Shown: in pieces, positions 10,789 to 19,512 of the stretch
Layout of the letters: every line of letters begins with the position of its first letter
Position numbering within the stretch: the stretch's first letter is position 1
Origin: Tillus elongatus
Taxonomy: Eukaryota; Arthropoda; Insecta; Coleoptera; Cleridae
DNA: 64,000 nt
Direction: 5' to 3'
Assembly (NCBI GenBank): GCA_964006375.1
Contig: OZ023262.1
Coordinates: 55,565,366-55,629,365, forward strand
Made by a program: the position numbers and the translations under genes
The notes under the pieces: generated by a model
Told to the model about the DNA's origin: nothing
Database searches by the model: none
The model's input: only the letters and a program-made list of their open reading frames with translations

Positions 10789-11862
10789 CACACCGATAAC
10801 TCAAAAAATAATGGGCCGATTTTGATTAAATTTGGTGAATAAATTCCTTTTGCAAATGGCTTGGATAAGTTCGTTAGCCAGGAAAATCGGTCCAGGTTTT
10901 CCCGGAAAATTTTGTGTTTTCTTTCGAAAAAAAATTATATCTCCGGAATTAACAAAGTAAGGGCAACCAAATTTCATATGCGGATTTATATCATTATAAG
11001 CAAGTTACCTACCAAAATTTAGCTCCGTAGGTTAAAGGATAAAAAAGTTACAGGCATTCAAAGAAAAATAAATTTGGATTTTCCTCAAAACGTCAAAATT
11101 GCGATTTTAAACGTCAAAATTGGTGAGTACATTCCTTTCGCAAGTCGCTTGGATAATTTTGTTAGCCAGGAAAATCCGCCGAGGTTTTCCCGGAAAAATT
11201 TGTGTTTTCTTTCGCAAAATATTTATATCTCCAAAATTAACAAAGCAAGGGCAACCAAATTTGGTAAGCTGGTTTATATCGTTATAGGTGTGCCACCTAC
11301 CAAAATTTAGCTCTGTAGGTCAAAAGACAAAAAAGTTATGGGCATTTAAAGAAAAATAAATTGGGGGTTTCCTCAAAACGTCAAAGTGACAATTGAAAAC
11401 GTCAAAATTCCCAACATTTAGGCAAATAACTTGAATCTAATACGGGCTATGGAAAGAAAATGTCTCAAGAAGAATGTTTTACATACACGGAACTCTTAGT
11501 TTCAACCGTCATTGTCCTTCATTTTAGTAAAATATTTCCAGAAAATTTATTTCTAATAGACCCTTTCTCTGATGCTTGGCAGTAGCCTTAGCTATAGAGT
11601 TTATTGTTTAATGGTATATAATTTTTGTCGAATTTTCGTAAAAAATCAATAAAGTTCAATATATTCGTTATTATACAAGATATGAACAAATATTGTATAC
11701 ATTAATTATACGGTGTTTTGAGCTACATCTTAAAAAATTATTGCGACAATCACAGGTGGCCCATAAGTCGTTGGTGATACAAATAATTTTTTTTTTGTCG
11801 AAAACGCCTTATTTTTTTGCATTTTCCATCGAAATATAATGCATGTTTGTAAGTTAAGAAAT

Positions 11863-12221
11863 TCTGGAGACAGCAAGTGCGTTGTGGTTGCGAATTTTGA
11901 TTAAATGCTTCATATTTGAAAAGCTCAATTTGCTATTAACCTATAAGGTTGACCAAGAAACGGATTTTTTCAGTAACACTTTTGGTTTACTTTTGGAAAT
12001 TTCTGTACGTTTTCAAACAATCAAGTTATTTTGATGAAACATGGCACATTGTTTTTACTATATATGTTATACTGGTAATCAAATTTGATGCCTGCTTTTT
12101 CTATATAGGTTATACTGGTAACCAAAATTGATGTCTGCTTTCTTTAAAAGAAAACACACATATTTGCAATAAAAACATTTTTATGAAAATTCACTACTAT
12201 AACGCACTTGCTGCGTCCCGA
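11863..12221 (+). repeat. MITE family M copy within T repeat
   Basis: Left end TCTGGAGACAGCAAGTGCGT and right end ACGCACTTGCTGCGTCCCGA are inverse. The interior matches the copies at 46647 and 55647. Confidence 0.8.
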
Positions 12222-12362
12222 GATTTTAAGTTTTGATCTCAGCTGCCACCACTGGTGCTAGTTGAGCTGCGGGTGGGAGTTTGTAGAGGCCTTAACCGCG
12301 GCCAGTTATAACCAATTAATAATCTAGTGACCTTTTCTTTTCATCATTAGTTTTGTTTTCAG

Positions 12363-12784
12363 GCCTAAGGATCCAAAACTTATAGAATATCTTAAAACTA
12401 AAGTGAACACTGAGAAATCCACGGAGAAACCAGCAGAAGCAGCTGCAGATAAGCCTGATGATAAAGGTGATGCAAAACCTAAGGGAAAGTCTGAGAAGAA
12501 CGATGCAGGTACATCATCCCACCAAGAACCCAAATGTACAGTTGTGATTAGTTCGATCAACAAATGTCTGGGAATGGCCTATAAAAATGTTAAACCCACT
12601 GGAAAGAGGATAATGATCACGATTGACGCCTCTGATAAGGGTAAAACTCCTTGTCTGCATAATAGGAATATAACATGTTTGGAAGCCGCTGTGGCCATCA
12701 CCATGTATTTTCATAAAACAGAAAAAGATGTGATAGTGGCAACATTTAACGAGGCCAATATTGAACTGCTGACCATTGAGAAGG
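12363..12784 (+). CDS. Ro60: Ro60 exon: charged insert and first half of vWA-like domain
   Basis: Acceptor TTTTCAG ends at 12362, and donor GTAAGT starts at 12785. It encodes 140 residues. Residues about 14-57 of the exon form a Lys/Glu/Ala/Asp-rich low-complexity linker not present in vertebrate Ro60. After it, NVKPTGKRIMITIDAS aligns with the vertebrate TVEPTGKRFLLAVDVSAS that begins the vWA fold, and HKTEKDVIVATFNE aligns with TRTEKDSYVVAFSD. The MIDAS motif DxSxS is changed to DASDK, so the second Ser is lost. The exon ends in phase 1 (G), completed by GC of the exon at 25911. The linker suggests extra protein or RNA contacts, but this is inference. Confidence 0.92.
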
Positions 12785-12945
12785 GTAAGTTATTAATAAT
12801 GGTGCGAGTTTTTACTTTTAGCAAATTTTCAACTAAAAAATATCACAATCTAAACGCAATGTCACCCTGTTGCAACCATGATTGTCTCCAACAGCTCTTT
12901 TATTATTATTTTTTAAATATTAATATTTACCAAATCCGAACAGTA

Positions 12946-15827
12946 GGGTAGACTGGGGTTAACTGAACACCGTTTTTTTGTAAAATTGTCAAATTTGTCT
13001 GGTTATAGATAGAGAAAATCTGTAAAGAAGAATGTCTTCGATATAGTTTAAGGTGTCTAAAAATTGTTTGACTTAATTTTTCACTTTTGCCCTAGTCAAA
13101 ATTGAGATTTAAAAAAAATGGACAAGTGTTCAGTTAACCCCATGGGGTGGGTTAAATGAACACCAAGGGTGGGTCAACTGAACGCTTGTGTAAAAAAACA
13201 TATTTTTGAGAGAAAAAACTGTATTAAATAAGTGAAACAGGTATAAATGCTTAAATTATTACAATAAATCTTTAACGTAACATTAATCAGAAAATAGGAC
13301 TGAACTCATCAAAATCAAAATTGAAAGCAAACATACCCATAAATCTGCCTGCCTTAAATTTTATTGGATCAGGTAAATTAACAATGGAATCTTGAGGTTT
13401 TACAAACCCTGTTTCCTCAGTAACCTTAAACTTGAATGTCCCCGTAACTCTCTTGAAAAAAGTAACGTCGTAACCCACTGAGTAAGCTCTATCGATCTGA
13501 CAAACATAGAAACGAAAGTTATCTTTAGATTTTCCGTAAACTTTAACCAGGGAAAACGCACCCTCCTCTAAGTCTTTCGGAGGTTTATCACAATCAAATT
13601 CTTCATTCGATGAGTCTGAATCATGGAGCGAGACATCTTCAGAGTCCACTAAATCAGAAGAATCGTCTAAATCGGTGTTAAGAAAAAACCTCTTCTTGTA
13701 AGGATTTTGTTTCTTAGCACCATTCATTGGAAAAATTGTCTTCAAATTTTTTTTCTCTTCAGCTTGTTTCTTCCTTGCTGCCCTTTCTTCCTTAAACCTC
13801 TGTTTCTCTTCCAATTTTTGTTTTTCTGGCGTCGTTGTTAACACAGCAGAAATTGTTTTTGCTCGTTTTGTCATAGTTTTTCTAGCTGCTGCCTTTAGAT
13901 AAGGCCGCACCTCTTTAGGAGAAACCAAGGAAACAGATGCTTTGGAGGATGTTGGTGTGTCTGCACATCTTGTTGACGGTCCCGCCTGGGGAGTGAGCGC
14001 CTCCGAGACATTAGAAGATTCCGCAGACAATAATGATCTTGACGTAGAGTTCGTAGGGAGCACAACAGAGACTTCGTTAACTGCTTGCACATTGGTTGGA
14101 TCAGGCCGATCTGTAACGTAGGAGCATAGGAAATCTTCTGGACCAAAGACATTGGGGTCAAACGTTTCGATACCAGTTTTTTTAAACCCACTGCAAATGT
14201 TGTGTGGGGTGAAGCTTTTGGGAAATGATTCACCGACTAGCTCTGCGATTTCATAAATGCTGATCGCAGAACCTGGGTGATTCAGTAACCATTTGTCCGC
14301 TGCTTGGTTGAAAAATGCTTTGAAAGATTTGAAAACTGCAACATCTAGCGGCTGTAATTTATGACTGCAGTGTGGAGGCAATGTTAACAAGATGATGCCA
14401 TTTGCACGTGCATAATCAATAGCAGATATGCTGAGATGGGACTCGTGATTGTCTAATATTATCAGCTTAGGATTGTCTTTCGTTGGTCTTTCATGGGCAA
14501 CAAAATGCTCCAAGACTGGAAAGAATAAATCTGAAACCATCCAGCCAGATGCGTTAGCTGCACCTTTGCTGCCTGGGGGAGTGTTGCAAAGCATGCGATC
14601 TTTGTAATGCACTCTGGGAAAGATCAAAAATGGAGGTACTGCTTTTCCTGTAGCACCAATGATAGCAACCAATGTAACCAGCGTTCCTCGTTCACCGGAG
14701 GTCATTTGCGAAATTGTTCTCTTGCCCTTCGGAGCAATAACTTTAGGTGGACGATGGACAGTTATACAGCCGGTCTCATCCAGATTGTAAATATCCTGTG
14801 GTGGAAAGTTATATTTCGTTTTTAGTTCTCGCAGGTTATCAAAAAAACCTTTCACATTGGCTTCATTGAAACTTGTTGCACGGCCTAAACTAATGGCCTC
14901 TGGGGTACGAAAAGACAATCTGTGACGTTCCATGAAGGATCTCAGCCAATCTTTACCTGCTGCTTTATTTAATTTCCAACCAGCAGGAACCTCAATATTG
15001 TTGACTTGGGCGAAATCGAAAGCCAAAGATCTTGCTCGAAGGTTAGTCAGGCCATAATGGAAACTGAATGCTTCAGTCATGTATTCTGCTAGCAACTTTT
15101 CATCCACAGGTTTGAATACTTGACGATGAACATTTGGCTTAAATGTTAGCTGGTCCAGTGAAGTTGCTTTGGCCTTTTTAACATAGCGAATTAGAGTGGG
15201 ACGTGGAATCCCGGCAGCGGCAGCAGTTGGTTTTATTTTTGCACCAGCCAAGCATTTCTGAATGGCTTCTTTTAGTGCATCCGTTGAGTAGTCTCTGTTG
15301 TTAGTTGTTCTTATTCTGTTACGAGGCATCCTAGTTGTTAAGTACTACAGGAAAGAGAAGAAAAGAAAGGCTCTTAGGAAATAATTTTGCTTATTTGTCT
15401 TGAATGGGGTTGACTGAACATGTCCAGTTAACCCTACCTTATCAGTGTTCAGTTAACCCCATCTTGACTTTTCAGGAAAAAACCACATAAAAAAGTTTCA
15501 GTTAGGACAATAATCAAAATAATAATTGAAAATCGCACAGGAAGGAGTAAACAAAACAATAGTAATCTTACCGAAAACTTCCTTCAAATATAAGTGTTAA
15601 TTTGGGACTTCGATATAGGGCGCCGAAAATTTACTTTTTGTGATGACAAACAGCTTTGTAATCATAACCTCTAAACGAACAACAATAAACAACCGAAAGC
15701 TAGATGCAATAGAGCGCTACCACCAACTGCTTAAAGAAGGCAAGGTCTGTTCTTCGTTTTGCCACTAGATAGCAGTAAGGTCAAGTGTTCAGTTAACCCG
15801 CCCTGTTCAGTCAACCCCAGTCTACCC
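12946..15827 (-). mobile_element. pogo/Tigger-type DNA transposon, apparently complete
   Basis: Terminal inverted repeats GGGTAGACTGGGGTTAACTG (from 12946) and its near-perfect inverse ending at 15827. TA dinucleotides flank both ends (12944-12945 and 15828-15829), the expected Tc1/mariner-superfamily target duplication. Length is 2,882 bp. A core resembling GTTCAGTTAACCC recurs about nine times on both strands near the ends (12956-12970, 13126-13184, 15405-15475, 15785-15827), consistent with transposase-binding subterminal repeats. It carries a single uninterrupted 680-codon transposase. Confidence 0.92.
13287..15329 (-). CDS. pogo/Tigger-family DDE transposase (680 aa)
   Basis: It binds element ends and catalyses cut-and-paste transposition in the nucleus. 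Residues about 14-52 form a pipsqueak-type HTH (STDALKEAIQKCLAG ... IPRPTLIRYVKK). About 70-150 is a CENP-B/Tc5-type second HTH ending with WLRSFMERHRLSF. About 178-345 is the DDE_1 catalytic domain with NLDETG (D184), LDNHESH (D293) and LQPLDVAVF (D329). That leaves 35 residues between the second and third Asp (DD35D). Residues about 475-550 are Lys/Arg/Glu-rich, suggesting a coiled or nuclear-localising segment, and an acidic Ser/Asp stretch follows. It starts at an ATG 498 bp inside the right terminus. There are no stops or frameshifts and no introns, so it may be functional or recently active. It is antisense to Ro60. Confidence 0.93.
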   Translation of the reverse strand: MPRNRIRTTNNRDYSTDALKEAIQKCLAGAKIKPTAAAAGIPRPTLIRYVKKAKATSLDQLTFKPNVHRQVFKPVDEKLLAEYMTEAFSFHYGLTNLRARSLAFDFAQVNNIEVPAGWKLNKAAGKDWLRSFMERHRLSFRTPEAISLGRATSFNEANVKGFFDNLRELKTKYNFPPQDIYNLDETGCITVHRPPKVIAPKGKRTISQMTSGERGTLVTLVAIIGATGKAVPPFLIFPRVHYKDRMLCNTPPGSKGAANASGWMVSDLFFPVLEHFVAHERPTKDNPKLIILDNHESHLSISAIDYARANGIILLTLPPHCSHKLQPLDVAVFKSFKAFFNQAADKWLLNHPGSAISIYEIAELVGESFPKSFTPHNICSGFKKTGIETFDPNVFGPEDFLCSYVTDRPDPTNVQAVNEVSVVLPTNSTSRSLLSAESSNVSEALTPQAGPSTRCADTPTSSKASVSLVSPKEVRPYLKAAARKTMTKRAKTISAVLTTTPEKQKLEEKQRFKEERAARKKQAEEKKNLKTIFPMNGAKKQNPYKKRFFLNTDLDDSSDLVDSEDVSLHDSDSSNEEFDCDKPPKDLEEGAFSLVKVYGKSKDNFRFYVCQIDRAYSVGYDVTFFKRVTGTFKFKVTEETGFVKPQDSIVNLPDPIKFKAGRFMGMFAFNFDFDEFSPIF

Positions 15828-15829
15828 TA

Positions 15830-16074
15830 CATTTGTAGTCTTATTAAATTCTGCAATTAATAATATAATTCCACAATTAATAATCACAAATCTTTTTAAG
15901 GTTAACTAAAGCCATATCATTGACAAGTAATTTAGAAACAATATACGGTGTGTGGCACGAAGACCTTCTATTAGTCATATGGACAAAACTTAACACGTTC
16001 GCTGCCACAAGCATCATCCGTCAATACAATTTGGTTGATGTGCGCATGTATCACCAGTGAGATCAAGCGGTACT
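15830..16074. other. Intronic spacer
   Basis: About 245 nt with no recognisable feature. Confidence 0.4.
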
Positions 16075-16195
16075 TTTTATTTATTTATTTATTTAGATAC
16101 ACCATCGAACAGCAAAATTGCCATATTAAGGATATAACAGTGAAATAACATTAATAGAAACAAAAAGGAACAATACATTAATATAAACATTCCAG

Positions 16196-17276
16196 TTAAC
16201 AAAGTTCGAACAAACGTTTTATTTGAAACATAGAACAATTGAAGACATCTAGGCTGTTCTCCAAAGTTAAATATATATTACACATGTTATAAACAGGTGA
16301 AGACCACATATGCTGCGTACGAACCTTTAGTGGATAAAAAGTCAATGGATGACGTGATCCTAAATGTGGTATATTAAAATTAATCTGTTCCAACAAAGGC
16401 GGGCAGTCAACCAGGCAATTAATTAATTTATACAAAAATATCAAAGAGCTACACTTCCTCCTATTCTCCAAAGTCTGCAAGTCAAAACGTCGTAATAAAT
16501 CACTGTGTGGAAAGCCAATACAAGGGTACTAACTACCCAAACGTAAACAAGTATACTTGAGAAACTTTCTTTGAATATTTTCGAAATTACCAATGTGTGT
16601 AACATAAAAGGGAGCCCATACCACTGATGCATACTCCAGAGATGACCTTATCAGATAGCAATACAACAAAATAAATGTATCTGATGAAGCAAAATACCTA
16701 CTATTTCTAATCAAAAAGGCCATTCTCCTGTAGGCTGAACCAGTGGCATGCTGCAAATGTTGCCTGAATGAGAGAACAGGGTCAAACACAACACTAAGAT
16801 CTTTAACAGTAGATGGCCTTCCTAGTAACTGACTATTTACATTGTAATCAAATAGGATGGGACACCTCTTACGTGAAAAAGACATGACACATTTGCCGAC
16901 ATTAAGAGAAAGTCCATTGCCACCACACCAACTATCGAATAGATTTAAACTACTCTGTAACTTAATACAGTCATCAGGATGAATGACGTGCAAGTAAATC
17001 TTTATATCGTCTGCATATATTAAGTAAGGCACTTCCAAGATGTTTGATATACCATCAATACAAATATTAAAAAGAACCGGACCAAGGATGGAGCCCTGTG
17101 GCACTCCAGAACATATTTCAAAGCTATCTGATTTAAAGCCCTTAATTTCAATAAATTGCTTTCGTCCGCTAAGATACGATTTAAATAACTCGATCAGATT
17201 CCCTGAGAAACCAAGACAGTGCAGCCTGTCAATAATGACAGCATGGTTAAGGCGGTCAAAAGCGTTCGAAAGGTCT

Positions 17277-17365
<89 letters not shown>

Positions 17366-18990
17366 CATCGACTTGGCTATGATCCTCAATGTAGAACAAC
17401 CTGCCATCAAGCCATGTTGAAAAACAGATAATCTATTCTTTATGTTAAAGGATATATGTTCATATAAAGCAGCCTCAAAAATTTTACAGAAGACAACAAA
17501 TTGACACCATACGATAATTGGAAAAAAGAGTCCATTCAGCTACCTTAAATATCGGAAAACCACGTGATAATTTCCGAACTTCAGGGAGAGCAGATGATTC
17601 AAGTATAAGGTTAAAAAAATTTTGTAAGCGGAGCTAAAAAAATACCCAGACAGTCCCTAGCAAGAAAATCAGGTATCAAGTCAGGGCCCGATGAAAAATT
17701 AGCCTTGATTTTTTTAGCTGCCCTTAAGATATTATCATCCAATCTGTTGATAAAAAAAGTATTGACATTATTATTCGTGCTTGAAACACAACATTGGGAG
17801 CCCCTGGGAGTAAAATTGTTCCTAAAATGAGAGGCGAAACCATTCACTAGTTCCTGCCCAGAAAGATTATTTGGAAAGCAAGATTTACTATTTAATTGTG
17901 AGAAGTAACTCCACAGCTTATTGGGGTTAAGTTTAAGATCCTGCTCGGTCTTCCTCACAAAATTCTGACAAACCTGAATATCCCTCTTCATTTTAATTCG
18001 CAAATCTTTGAATTTCTCAAAATATTCAGAGTTACCATATTTTTTGAATTGACGCCAATAGTTATATGTTATATTTCTGTTTAATGCTTTGTTTCCTTAG
18101 AAAACCTCACAGGAAATCGATCTTCAGCTCTCTGAGTTGTCTTAGGAACAAACAGGTCAAATATATTATAAAGTTTTGAATAAAAACATTCCATCATTAG
18201 TTTATAACTGTGAAGTCATTGAGCTCGTCCCATGACACCTCCTCCAGATGAGAATATAAGGCAATAAAATTACATTGCCTCAAGTTGTAAGACCAATGAT
18301 CAGTATTCCCGCCAAATGAATAAACTTTAGAGATCTCAATATCAACAGTAATAAGCAATGCAGGATGATAACCGTCAACAGCAACAGGAAATTCACTTGC
18401 AGTCTCAACTTGACAAGAACGAGAGGAAAGAACCAAATCATGTATTTTGTTATTGATATTTCTAACAAAATTAAATTGTTTGATAAGAAGTATATCACAA
18501 AAACTCATTAACATATAAATACGATTATTAGGAGAAGCATTGAAACATATTCAGGAAGATTGAAGTCACCTACAAATAATGAGTCATGACCATATTTAAT
18601 ATGGAGCATTTCCAAAGCTTCAAAGAAGTCAGAATAATCAGCTGTATATCACAAATATATTCAAAGAGGCAATATGATTTGATATATTAACACCAACAAT
18701 GTCAATACCAGAGACAGACGCAAGTATATCACAATCACGAGCGACATTGAGTTATTGTATGAAACACAAACGAACAGCCAGTAAAACACCACCACCTCTT
18801 GAAAGAGAGGTAGCCAACTTATCCCTGTTAGACCTAAATACCACGTATTTAGCATCAAATAGTTCATTGCTTGAGAGATACTACTATCAAGCCAAGTCTC
18901 TGAGAAAGCAATAACGTCCAATCCACTGGTCTGTGAATACACAAAGTTAAAAACATCAGAGGTTTTTGTACGCAGGCCTCTTACATTCTG
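16196..18990 (-). pseudogene. LINE B ORF2: endonuclease plus RT with microsatellite in motif A
   Basis: The endonuclease shows FSETWLDSS (catalytic Glu) near 18890, and the VDGYHPALLI box near 18370. The RT shows LSNAFDRLNHAV (motif A), SGVPQGSILGPVLFNICIDG (motif B) and IYADDIKIYL (motif C, catalytic Asp pair intact). Just upstream of motif A the expected VDVVYTDLSKAFD is replaced by VDVIYI(YI)nSDLSNAFD, because a TA run (17279-17364) expanded in frame. Elsewhere stops and frameshifts break the ORF, for example around 18040-18110 and 18520-18660. It is inactive. Confidence 0.85.
17279..17364. repeat. (TA)n microsatellite inside RT coding sequence
   Basis: About 43 TA units that encode Tyr-Ile repeats in the RT frame without closing it. 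Confidence 0.97.
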
Positions 18991-19260
18991 ATAGAGTATA
19001 CTTCACAGAATTGCAGTGATACAATTGTGACATGGGAGGACGAGTTATTTCATGACTGGTGGCCTATCAGTAATGTATAGGGAACATAATTTGTAGTTAC
19101 TGTTTGCAAGATAACATATTTGTTTACTTATCCGGATAAAGAGTCGTATACAAGGGTGATCCAATAATTTGTGTAAACTTGGCTTGTTATGTTTTGGCCA
19201 ATCTAGTTCTCGAAATATATTTGAGTTAGTTCTTCGAACACTGGAAATGGACTGTAATCA

Positions 19261-19512
19261 ATGTTAAAAAAAACCAAGTCTCCAACCCAGCCTCTTTTGA
19301 GGTGTGACAAGTGTGCTTCAGAATTGTGTCAAAGCTGTGCCAAGGTTTCCACTATAGAGTCTAGCACGATAGTTCTTCAGAATCGTACCATTATCTACCT
19401 TTGTCCGGTATGCAGTCTCAACATGAATCTTGGAGTGAACACTACTGGTGAATTGATGTCCAAGGTTCCGAAGGATATAAAGTTTCTCACTGAGTTGACC
19501 TCACAGATGTAA
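19261..19512 (+). pseudogene. LINE C ORF1 N-terminus, PHD-like cysteine finger
   Basis: The 83-codon frame contains RCDKCASELCQSCAKVS followed 20 residues later by YLCPVC. This is the cysteine pattern of the PHD-like finger at the start of many Jockey/CR1-type ORF1 proteins. An upstream MDCNQC segment (19248-19265, another frame) may add the first cysteine pair. The frame stops where the LOA/R1-like sequence begins. The rest of ORF1 resumes at about 22590, suggesting that the latter element split it. ORF1 would bind element RNA. This copy is dead. Confidence 0.6.

Larger units (their letters stand above)
16075..19010 (-). mobile_element. LINE B, Jockey/CR1-type non-LTR retrotransposon
   Basis: Minus-strand element related to but distinct from LINE A. 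It has a (TAAA)n tail at 16075-16095, then (in reverse) an ORF2 C-terminal region (16196-16480), RT (16529-17410), a linker (17611-18003) and endonuclease (about 18197-18990). It is 5'-truncated near 19010. The RT carries a TA microsatellite expansion (see separate entry). Confidence 0.87.

Noticed and set aside
13895..14233. Second minus-strand frame within the Tigger transposase
   Set aside because: Lies wholly inside the 680-codon transposase in another frame and has no motif of its own.
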